Assembly: GCA_013298545.1 (NCBI GenBank)
Contig: JAAFIA010000001.1
Location: forward strand, 86,466 to 150,465
Source of the DNA: Bacteroidota bacterium
GTDB taxonomy: Bacteria > Bacteroidota > Bacteroidia > Palsa-965
Direction: 5' to 3'
DNA length: 64,000 bases
Part shown: positions 44,073 through 51,732 of the stretch, one piece after another
Layout of the letters: every line of letters starts with the position of its first letter
Numbering within the stretch: the first letter of the stretch is position 1
Notes under the pieces: model-generated
Seen by the model: the letters and a program-made list of their open reading frames with translations, nothing else
Database searches by the model: none
What the model was told of the DNA's origin: nothing
Translations under genes and position numbers: made by a program

Positions 44073-44996
44073 TTAGGGTAGCAAATCGGTTGGCGGTGCG
44101 TCTGCCGATTCGGTTGCTTCTACTGTTGGTTCTGTTGGTGAATTTGCAACAGGCGTTTCGGTTGTTTCGCCCATTATCAAAACTGGATCGAAAACGGGTT
44201 GGCGTTGCAACCACCGGAACATGCCGTAGCCAATGAGTGCAGAACTTGCTAAACAGAGGATTTGTGTGATTTTGCTGAGTGGATGTGTTTCACTAAACAT
44301 GCCCATGTAAGTGAGCAATAAGAACAAAGCCAACATGCCACAAAGTGCTGCAAGGAAAATATTAGACCGTAGAATTTTTTTGTCGCTGAGACGGCCTTCT
44401 TCGCCAAAAAGTCGGCGTTGAAAAATGATGAGTAGAAATACGCCAATAGAAATAGAAGCATCGGCGATATTGAAAACGGGTCGGAAAAACATAAAATCTT
44501 CTCCACCCCAATATGGAAACCAATCCGGAAATGTTCCTTCCCAAACGGGGAAATAAAACATATCGACTACTTGTCCGTGAAGTACTGCTGCATAACCGCC
44601 ATCTGCGGGCATAAATTCGGCTACTTGTCCCCAATAATCGCTGGAGCTAAATATTACACCATAAAAAACGGAGTCAAGAATATTGCCAACTGCTCCTGCA
44701 AAAATGAGTGCGACGCAGATAGTTAGCATGGGGCGGACATTTTTCTTGAAGAGTGTCCACAAATACCAACCAATAGCGCCAACAGCGAGTAGGCGAAAAA
44801 CGCTGAGCAGTAATTTCCCGTGATCGCCGCCGAGTTCGAGGCCGAAGGCCATGCCGGGGTTTTCGGTGAAGTGGAGAATAAACCAGTCGCCAGAAACCTG
44901 ATGCGATTGACCGAGGAAGAAATGGGTTTTCATCCAAAGCTTGATGGATTGATCAATGCAGAGGACAGCAAAAATAATGGCGAGCGCGCGTTTCAC
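44073..44996 (-). CDS. lspA: Lipoprotein signal peptidase II with C-terminal extension
   Basis: 307 residues from a GTG. Cleaves signal peptides of prolipoproteins in the inner membrane. The peptidase part (about 1-205) has four helices and the two catalytic Asp residues in GAVGNILDSVFYG and FNIADASISIG, plus LHFTENPGMAFGL. The remaining 100 residues add two more predicted helices (IFLAALCGMLALFLLLTYMG and LCLASSALIGYGMFRWL) and an acidic Pro/Thr-rich tail; most LspA proteins end near 160-210. It follows the dksA-like gene by 94 bases holding a hairpin. Confidence 0.9.
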   Translation of the reverse strand: MKRALAIIFAVLCIDQSIKLWMKTHFFLGQSHQVSGDWFILHFTENPGMAFGLELGGDHGKLLLSVFRLLAVGAIGWYLWTLFKKNVRPMLTICVALIFAGAVGNILDSVFYGVIFSSSDYWGQVAEFMPADGGYAAVLHGQVVDMFYFPVWEGTFPDWFPYWGGEDFMFFRPVFNIADASISIGVFLLIIFQRRLFGEEGRLSDKKILRSNIFLAALCGMLALFLLLTYMGMFSETHPLSKITQILCLASSALIGYGMFRWLQRQPVFDPVLIMGETTETPVANSPTEPTVEATESADAPPTDLLP

Positions 44997-45036
44997 GGAT
45001 GCAAAGAAAGTAAAAAGGTATCAGGGATAAAAACAA

Positions 45037-45072
45037 CAAGAGTGCGTCGGTTGTAAAACATACGCACTCTTG
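45037..45072 (-). terminator. Hairpin between the dksA-like gene and lspA
   Basis: An 11-bp perfect stem (CAAGAGTGCGT at 45037-45047 with ACGCACTCTTG at 45062-45072) and a 14-base loop. On the minus strand it is followed by TTGTTTTTA. It is a weak terminator or a partial one that reduces lspA read-through. Confidence 0.6.
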
Positions 45073-45090
45073 GAGTAATTTTTAGAAATA

Positions 45091-45873
45091 TTAACGACTT
45101 TGACCGAGTTTGGCGTCGATGCTGAGTGTAGCGTGAGGCACACTGCGCAGACGTTCTTTCGGGATGAGTTTGCCCGTAACGCGGCAAATTCCGTATGTTT
45201 TATTTTGAATACGGATGAGTGCGTTTTTCAAGTTCTGGATGTATTTTTCTTGGCGAGCAGCAAGGTGTGCTGTTTCTTCTTTTGAAAGAACATCTGAACC
45301 ATCTTCGAGCAATTTGAAGGTTGGCGAAGTATCGTCTGTACCGTGATCGTCTTTATGCGAAAGGGTGTTTTTCAGCAATTCGTAATCGCGTGACGCTTCT
45401 TCGAGTTTTTTGTTGATGAGTTCTTTAAATTCCACCAATTCTTTATCCGAGTAGCGTGAGCGGTTGTCATCGTTTAAGCGCGGCATGGCGGTTTTGGCGA
45501 TGGTTGGATTTTTCTTGGCAGGAATATACGGTTGGGCCACAGCGGGGGCGGCCTTTTTAGCGGGGGCCGCTACGGGCTTGGGCGCAGGCTTTGCGGCAGT
45601 TTTTTTAACTTCTGCTTTTTTAGCGGCTGGCTTAGGCGCTGGTTTAGCGGCTGGCTTCGTTACTTTTTTAGCGGCTGGTTTAGCAACTGGTTTGGTTGCT
45701 TTTTTAGCAACGGGTTTGGCGGTCGGTTTAGCCGTTTTGGCAGACTTCTTCGCAGGAGCAGGCTTCGCTTTTTTAGCCGGAGCCGCTGCTTTTTTAGGGG
45801 CAGCGGCTTTTTTTACTGGCTTAGAGGTTTTAGGCGCGCTCTTCTTCGCTTTATTGTTGGCTTTCTTGGCCAT
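45091..45873 (-). CDS. TraR/DksA-type protein with Lys/Ala/Pro-rich N-terminal half
   Basis: 260 residues from the ATG at 45873. Residues 1-125 are Lys/Ala/Pro repeats (KPAAKKVTKPAAKPAPK and the like), a highly basic DNA-binding-type tail. Residues 135-260 are a DksA-like coiled-coil and C4 zinc-finger domain: YSDKELVEFKELINKKLEEA, then YGICRVTGKLIPKERLRSVP. Only one of the four expected zinc Cys remains, as in many Bacteroidota homologues I recall. It probably binds RNA polymerase. It is 14 bases after the H1-like gene. Confidence 0.82.
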   Translation of the reverse strand: MAKKANNKAKKSAPKTSKPVKKAAAPKKAAAPAKKAKPAPAKKSAKTAKPTAKPVAKKATKPVAKPAAKKVTKPAAKPAPKPAAKKAEVKKTAAKPAPKPVAAPAKKAAPAVAQPYIPAKKNPTIAKTAMPRLNDDNRSRYSDKELVEFKELINKKLEEASRDYELLKNTLSHKDDHGTDDTSPTFKLLEDGSDVLSKEETAHLAARQEKYIQNLKNALIRIQNKTYGICRVTGKLIPKERLRSVPHATLSIDAKLGQSR

Positions 45874-45887
45874 AAACAAATTCTGTA

Positions 45888-46529
45888 TTAAAAGTGATCA
45901 AAAGCACCACGCTCTACATCGCTGGTGTGCCCATCGTTATCGTCGTTGAGGTCGAGGTTTGGCTCATCGGTAAGGTCGAGTGCCGGTTCTTCGTCCATGA
46001 TTGGAGCGATTGGTTCTGGGGTAGGAGCAGGTTTAGGCGTTGGCGCGGGTTTAGGGGCAACAACTTTAGGAGCAGCAGGTTTTTTGGGGGCTGCGACCTT
46101 TGCAACAGGCTTAGGCGCTGGTTTTGGTGCAACCTTTTTTGCCGCTGGTATTGGAGCTACTTTTTTAGCAACTGGTTTTGGAGCAACTTTCGCTTTAGGA
46201 GCGGCCTTCTTCACGGGTTTAGCAACTTTTTTAGGTGCTGCTTTTTTGGCTGCGGGCTTCGCTACTTTTTTAGCAACTGGCTTGGCCACTTTTTTAGCAG
46301 GTTTTGCCGCTTTTTTAGGAGCTGCTTTTTTGGCTGCTACTTTCTTTTTGGGCGCTGCTTTTTTGGCTGCGGGTTTAGTTGCTTTTTTAGCAACAGGTTT
46401 GGCAGCTTTTTTCGGCGCCGCCTTCTTTACAGCTTTCTTAGCTGTTTTTTTCACCGTAGCTTTTTTGGCCGCTGCTTTTTTGGCGGGGGCTGCTTTCTTG
46501 GCGGCACCTTTTTTTGCCTTTTTTGCCAT
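45888..46529 (-). CDS. Histone H1-like Lys/Ala/Pro-rich protein
   Basis: 213 residues, almost wholly Lys, Ala, Pro and Val repeats (AAKKAAPKK, KPVAKKVAKPAAKK) up to about 170, then an acidic tail (MDEEPALDLTDEPNLDLNDD). Such proteins resemble the C-terminal tail of histone H1 and bind DNA non-specifically. It lies between ileS and the dksA-like gene with 14-base gaps, so the three are one operon. The repeated codons make the exact repeat number prone to change. Confidence 0.8.
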   Translation of the reverse strand: MAKKAKKGAAKKAAPAKKAAAKKATVKKTAKKAVKKAAPKKAAKPVAKKATKPAAKKAAPKKKVAAKKAAPKKAAKPAKKVAKPVAKKVAKPAAKKAAPKKVAKPVKKAAPKAKVAPKPVAKKVAPIPAAKKVAPKPAPKPVAKVAAPKKPAAPKVVAPKPAPTPKPAPTPEPIAPIMDEEPALDLTDEPNLDLNDDNDGHTSDVERGAFDHF

Positions 46530-46543
46530 GGATCTGGAAGGAT

Positions 46544-49500
46544 TTAGTTTTGTTTTGTGATGTGAAGGTACGTTTTAATTTCTTCGTCAAGATCAACAAG
46601 AATAGCCTCTTTTTCAGGCAATTCGGGAACGATTTCGAGCGAAGCGGCTAAAGTTTCCGAGCAAATATAGTTGAAATTATTATTTACAGCAGCGTTAAGC
46701 AATTGATTTGCACTGATTTTAACGTTGATTTTGTCGGTTACTTCAAAATTCTTGTCTTTTCGCATGTTTTGAATGCGGTTGACAAGCTCACGCGCAAGGC
46801 CCTCCGCACGCAGATTTTCCGTAATCTCAGTATCTAAAGCAACTGTCAAACGTCCGTCAGTAGCCACTTGCCAACCCGGAACATCGTCAACCAAAATTTC
46901 TACTTCGTTTCGCTCAATACGGGTTGTTTCGCCTTCGAGTTGTAAATCAAAATAGCCTTGTTGCTCGAGCAGGGCAATATCTTCTTGCGAAAATGCGGCA
47001 ATGGCAGCGGCGGCAGCTTTCATCTGTTTCCCGAGTTTTTTGCCTAGAAGTTGAAAGTTGGCTTTGATTTTCTTTACAAAAACACCCGACTCGGTTACAT
47101 ATTCTACCTCTTTTACATTGACCTCGGCTAGCAATAGATGTTTGACTTGCTCCATGCGGCTGCGGAAATTTTCATCAAGCACCGGAACCATGATGCGACC
47201 AAGCGGCTGGCGGGCGCGGATATTGACTTCTTTGCGTTTGCGGATAGAGTGCACAAGCGTTGAGTATTGTTGCGCCAACTCCATGCGCGCTTCCAGTTCG
47301 AGATCAATTGCGTTTGCATTTGCCGCAGGAAGCAGGGATAAATGAACCGATTCTGTGGCAGCAGCATTCAAATCGCGGAACAGGCGGTCGGCAAAAAACG
47401 GAGCAAACGGCGCCATGAGTTGCGCCAATGTAGAAAGGCATTCGTGCAAGGTAGCGTAAGCCGATTGTTTGTCTTCTGTCAATTCCCCTTTCCAGAAACG
47501 ACGGCGCGAGAGGCGCACATACCAGTTTGATAAATGCGCATCGACAAAATCTTCGATGGCCCGTGCGGCTGGCGTTGGATCGTAATCGTTCAAACGCTCC
47601 GATACGGTTTTAACAAGACTATTGAGTTTAGAAATGATCCAACGATCAAGTTCTGGGCGTTTGCTCAATTCGGTTTGGTTTTTGTCCGAAACAACAAACC
47701 CGTCGATGTTCGCATAAAGTGCAAAAAACGAATACGTGTTGTAAAGCGTTCCAAAAAGCGAGCGTTGAATTTCTGTGATTCCAGCAGGATCAAATTTTAA
47801 ATTGTCCCACGGATCTGCGTTTGAAATCATGTACCAGCGCGTCGCATCTGGGCCGTATTGATTGAGTGTATCGAACGGATCGGCGGCATTGCCCAAACGC
47901 TTCGACATTTTATTGCCGTTTTTGTCGAGCACAAGCCCGTTTGAAATAACGTTTTTATAGGCCACGTTATCAAACAACATCACACCAATCGCATGCAGTG
48001 TATAAAACCAACCGCGTGTTTGGTCAACACCTTCGGCGATATAATCGGCAGGAAAATATTTTCGTTCGTCAACTAACGCTTTGTTTTCAAACGGATAATG
48101 CAATTGTGCATACGGCATCGCACCAGAATCGAACCACACATCAATCAAATCCGTTTCGCGGAATAATTTTTTTCCGTTGCGTTCTAGAATGATGTTGTCG
48201 GAATACGGACGGTGTAAATCAAATCCTTCGTAATTTTCTTTTGAAAAATCGCCAACGGTAAATTTCGCAAGCGGATTTTCGGTCATGAATCCGGCAGCGA
48301 TTGAACGATCAATTTCTGCTTTCAATTCTTCGACCGATCCGATGCAAAGTTCTTCGGTTTCATCTTCATCGCGCCAAATCGGAAGTGGGATTCCCCAATA
48401 ACGCGAGCGCGATAAATTCCAGTCTTGCAAATTGTTCAACCATTCACCAAAGCGTCCTGTTCCGGTACTTTCGGGCCGCCAACCAATGGTTTGATTGAGT
48501 TCGGCCATGCGTTCTTTTTTGGCCGAGGCGCGAATAAACCAACTATCGAGCGGGTAATACAAAACCGGTTTATCGGTACGCCAGCAATGTGGATAATTGT
48601 GTTCGTACGATTCTTTTTTGAAGAGTTTTCCTTCGTTCTGCAATTTCAACACAATCCGTTCGTCAACACTCAAATAGCTGAGTTTGCTCGTATCGGAAAT
48701 GATGAACTGCATGTATTGTTTTTGCTTTTCGAGATCGGCTGCTTTTTGTTCGGCACTCAAATAATCTTCTTTTACAAATTCGCCCGCCAAACCAAATTGT
48801 GGGTCGTTTACTTCCGAACGAAATTTGCCGCGCAAGTCAACGAGCGGAACTAATTTTTCGTTTTCGTCCATCACGAGCATGGGCGGAACACCTGCCGCTT
48901 TTGCTGCGCGCATATCATCGGCACCAAATGTTGGCGCAATGTGTACGATTCCTGTTCCATCGCTCGTGGTTACAAAATCTCCGGCAATGACTTGAAATGC
49001 AGCTTCTGGATTTTCGTGCGGCAACACATAAGGCAACAGTTGTTCGTAACGTAAACCCACCAAATCGGCACCATTCATTTCGCCCAAAACTGCAAACGGA
49101 ATATTTTTATCGCCCGTTTTGTAGTCTTCAAATTTTAGTTCTGCATTTTTTGCCGGAAAATATTTTTCGAGCAAGTCTTTTGCCAAGACAACCGACACCA
49201 CTTGATGCGAAAATGGATTGATTGTTTTGACTAAAACGTATTGGATTTTATTTCCAACAGCAAGCGCAGTATTGGAAGGCAAGGTCCACGGAGTAGTTGT
49301 CCAAGCAAGGATGTAAACTGGTTCTGTTGTGGTTTGAAAAACTGCCGCAGCATTTTTGTTTGTGTTGTTGGCTGGCAACTTCACACGAAACATAGCAATA
49401 GCAGAACGATCTTTTACGGGGCGATAACAACCGGGCTGATTTAATTCGTGCGAAGAAAGTCCTGTTCCGGCTGCAGGCGAATACGGCTGAATGGTGTAGC

Positions 49501-50026
49501 CTTTATAAAGCAATTCTTTTTTGTAGAGTTGTTGCAAGAGCCACCAAACACTTTCGATGTATTTATTTTCGTAAGTGATGTAAGGATTTTGCATATCCAC
49601 CCAATAGCCCATTTGCCGTGTAAGTGCTTCCCACCGGTCGGTGTAGCGCATGACAGTTTCGCGGCATTTGTGGTTGTATTCGTCAACAGAGATTTTTTTA
49701 CCAATATCTTCTTTGGTAATTCCCAGTTCTTTTTCGACGCTGAGTTCGATGGGCAAGCCGTGTGTATCCCAGCCCGCTTTGCGGCGCACTTGCTTGCCTT
49801 GCAAGGTTTGCCAACGACAGAAAATATCTTTGAGTGTACGCGACATCACGTGGTGAATACCGGGCATACCATTGGCAGAAGGTGGTCCTTCGTAAAAAAC
49901 AAACGGTGTAGCGCCTTCGCGCGAGGAAACGCTTTTTTCAAAAACAGATAAACGATCCCAATCGGCCAAAACTTCTTCAGCGATTTTAGGAAGGTTGAGG
50001 GTAGAATATTCTGGGTACTGATTCAT
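46544..50026 (-). CDS. ileS: Isoleucyl-tRNA synthetase
   Basis: 1160 residues, the long eukaryotic-like class I type. The HIGH signature reads PSANGMPGIHHVMSRTLKD, the editing domain is at about 200-400 (TTTPWTLPSNTALAV), and the KMSKS loop reads NGNKMSKRLGNA. The C-terminal domains carry no zinc motif. It starts a minus-strand run of ileS, H1-like, dksA-like and lspA. A TAATTTCG -7-like box (50033-50040, minus) ends six bases before its start. Confidence 0.95.
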   Translation of the reverse strand: MNQYPEYSTLNLPKIAEEVLADWDRLSVFEKSVSSREGATPFVFYEGPPSANGMPGIHHVMSRTLKDIFCRWQTLQGKQVRRKAGWDTHGLPIELSVEKELGITKEDIGKKISVDEYNHKCRETVMRYTDRWEALTRQMGYWVDMQNPYITYENKYIESVWWLLQQLYKKELLYKGYTIQPYSPAAGTGLSSHELNQPGCYRPVKDRSAIAMFRVKLPANNTNKNAAAVFQTTTEPVYILAWTTTPWTLPSNTALAVGNKIQYVLVKTINPFSHQVVSVVLAKDLLEKYFPAKNAELKFEDYKTGDKNIPFAVLGEMNGADLVGLRYEQLLPYVLPHENPEAAFQVIAGDFVTTSDGTGIVHIAPTFGADDMRAAKAAGVPPMLVMDENEKLVPLVDLRGKFRSEVNDPQFGLAGEFVKEDYLSAEQKAADLEKQKQYMQFIISDTSKLSYLSVDERIVLKLQNEGKLFKKESYEHNYPHCWRTDKPVLYYPLDSWFIRASAKKERMAELNQTIGWRPESTGTGRFGEWLNNLQDWNLSRSRYWGIPLPIWRDEDETEELCIGSVEELKAEIDRSIAAGFMTENPLAKFTVGDFSKENYEGFDLHRPYSDNIILERNGKKLFRETDLIDVWFDSGAMPYAQLHYPFENKALVDERKYFPADYIAEGVDQTRGWFYTLHAIGVMLFDNVAYKNVISNGLVLDKNGNKMSKRLGNAADPFDTLNQYGPDATRWYMISNADPWDNLKFDPAGITEIQRSLFGTLYNTYSFFALYANIDGFVVSDKNQTELSKRPELDRWIISKLNSLVKTVSERLNDYDPTPAARAIEDFVDAHLSNWYVRLSRRRFWKGELTEDKQSAYATLHECLSTLAQLMAPFAPFFADRLFRDLNAAATESVHLSLLPAANANAIDLELEARMELAQQYSTLVHSIRKRKEVNIRARQPLGRIMVPVLDENFRSRMEQVKHLLLAEVNVKEVEYVTESGVFVKKIKANFQLLGKKLGKQMKAAAAAIAAFSQEDIALLEQQGYFDLQLEGETTRIERNEVEILVDDVPGWQVATDGRLTVALDTEITENLRAEGLARELVNRIQNMRKDKNFEVTDKINVKISANQLLNAAVNNNFNYICSETLAASLEIVPELPEKEAILVDLDEEIKTYLHITKQN

Positions 50027-50131
50027 AGCCCGCGAAATTACGGAAAAAGCGGTGGATGATGGATGCGTGGAAAAGGAACTATTTTTTGTTTTTTAAATGC
50101 TTCTGCTTATTTTTATAGAAATAATTCTGCC

Positions 50132-50374
50132 ATGGCAACAATCGATTCTATACGAAACGGGATCATTGATAAACTCATGACGATTTCGGATAAGACCTAT
50201 CTTATGGCCTTACATGATCTCGTTGAACGAAGTGCTGTTGATCAAGACTCCATCAAATTAAGCAAGGAGCAACTCTTAATGCTTGAATCTAGTGAGGAAG
50301 ACATTAAAAATGGAAAACTTGTCTCACAAGATGAATTGGATAAGGCAGATCTAAAATGGCTGAACGCGTTGTAG
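50132..50374 (+). CDS. Small antitoxin-like protein
   Basis: 80 residues from the ATG at 50132; a longer frame from 50063 has no support. It resembles short addiction-module antitoxins of the type IDSIRNGIIDKLMTISDKTYLMALHDLVE with an acidic C-terminal half (LLMLESSEEDIKNGKLVSQDEL). It overlaps the following toxin-like gene by 19 bases. It has no recognisable DNA-binding domain. Confidence 0.7.
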   Translation: MATIDSIRNGIIDKLMTISDKTYLMALHDLVERSAVDQDSIKLSKEQLLMLESSEEDIKNGKLVSQDELDKADLKWLNAL

Positions 50375-50655
50375 TCTGGACCAAAACAGCCATGCAGCAG
50401 CGAAGGGCAATTTTGTTTTACTGGACAAAAAGAAATGGTTCAACTGCATACGCTGAACGTTTGATTTCGTTGATAGCTAAACAGCTTAAAATTATTGTCC
50501 GCCACCCACAAGCATTTCCACTCGCTCAATTCCCGTCAACTCATACTTCTGTTCTTGGTTATTACAGCATTTATTATAAAATACTCCACACCAAATTATC
50601 GTTACCGCATTTTGGGACAATCGTCAAAACCCGAAACGACTCTTTGAGTTATTAA
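50356..50655 (+). CDS. ParE/RelE-superfamily toxin-like protein
   Basis: 99 residues. The pattern VVVWTKTAMQQRRAILFYWTKRNGS, AERLISLIAKQLKIIVRHPQAF and YYKILHTKLSL is that of the ParE/RelE fold. It overlaps the antitoxin gene by 19 bases. ParE proteins poison gyrase and RelE proteins cut mRNA; the class cannot be told here. The short C-terminus could be trimmed compared with some family members. Confidence 0.72.
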   Translation: MAERVVVWTKTAMQQRRAILFYWTKRNGSTAYAERLISLIAKQLKIIVRHPQAFPLAQFPSTHTSVLGYYSIYYKILHTKLSLPHFGTIVKTRNDSLSY

Positions 50656-50779
50656 AGAATATGCCTTGAGTTTTTCTTTTGATTTGCTATTCCACAACAA
50701 TACGGCAAACGACTAAAAAACGAAAAAGACAAAAAGCGATGCATTCTTTTTCATGATAGACTGTGCGCGCAAGCTAATT

Positions 50780-51643
50780 TTAAAAACCCATATACTCTTG
50801 CGGATCAACGGGTGTTCCGTTGTACCACAATTCAAAATGCAAATGTGGGCCGGTGCTTTGTTCGCCCGAATTTCCAATAACGGCAATGGGTTCACCCGCT
50901 TTTACATATTGTCCGGTTTTTTTGAGCAGGGCCGAATTGTGTTTGTAAACCGAAATAATATTTCCGCCATGTTGTACTTCAATCACATAGCCAAACTCTG
51001 AAGTCCAGCCCGAAGAAATAACCGTTCCATCTAACGTTGCTTTAATGGCTTCGTTTTCGGCGGCAGCCACATCCACACCAAAATGTTCTTCTGTAGCATT
51101 GAATGCGCTGGTTACTGGGCCTTTTACGGGTGCAAAAAAGAAAAAGGAATTGATGCCCCCCCGCTTATTCCCGCCCTGCGTAAGCGTGTATTGATCCTGC
51201 GATTCGATTTCTTCGCGAAGCATCGAGTCTTCTTTTGACGGACGGAAGTTGAGGTTGGAATAATTTTTTGTGGTGTCTTTCGGGTTTGCCGGATTTTCGG
51301 GCTTGTCGTTTCCACTGAGGATGGTGGCGATATTTTTTAAATATGCTTCCCGCGCTGCAGCCTCTCGCTCAATCGAATCGCTACGCAACATCATTTTATC
51401 AATATCGCGACGCATCTGCACATCGGCATAGCCCGGAATGTACTCGCGCAAAGGTGTAAACGCAACAAGGCTGATGACTAAAATCACCATAACAATACTC
51501 ACACTACCAATAAGAATCAGAAAGCCCAATGGCGTAAGCCGAAGCGAAAATCGCTCCTCAAACGTATCGTCGTTCATCACCACCAAACGGTAACGATTGC
51601 GCAGACGATCGAGCCATTTCCGTTTACCCGAATTGTCAGCCAT
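50780..51643 (-). CDS. M23-family peptidase (LytM-like), membrane-anchored
   Basis: 287 residues. A basic cytoplasmic N-terminus, one membrane helix (residues 30-60, LGFLILIGSVSIVMVILVIS), a coiled segment, then the LytM zinc peptidase domain: EEHFGVDVAA (metal His and Asp), YKHNSALLKKTGQYVKAGE, and HLHFELWYNG with the last metal ligand. Such enzymes cut peptidoglycan crosslinks or, when inactive, regulate amidases. Confidence 0.88.
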   Translation of the reverse strand: MADNSGKRKWLDRLRNRYRLVVMNDDTFEERFSLRLTPLGFLILIGSVSIVMVILVISLVAFTPLREYIPGYADVQMRRDIDKMMLRSDSIEREAAAREAYLKNIATILSGNDKPENPANPKDTTKNYSNLNFRPSKEDSMLREEIESQDQYTLTQGGNKRGGINSFFFFAPVKGPVTSAFNATEEHFGVDVAAAENEAIKATLDGTVISSGWTSEFGYVIEVQHGGNIISVYKHNSALLKKTGQYVKAGEPIAVIGNSGEQSTGPHLHFELWYNGTPVDPQEYMGF

Positions 51644-51732
51644 ATTGACAAATATCGAAATAAATTACAGAAAAGACGGACTTCGGCTACGAAGCACGAA
51701 TAAACCGCAAAAATTGTGGAGGAAAACCCGAA

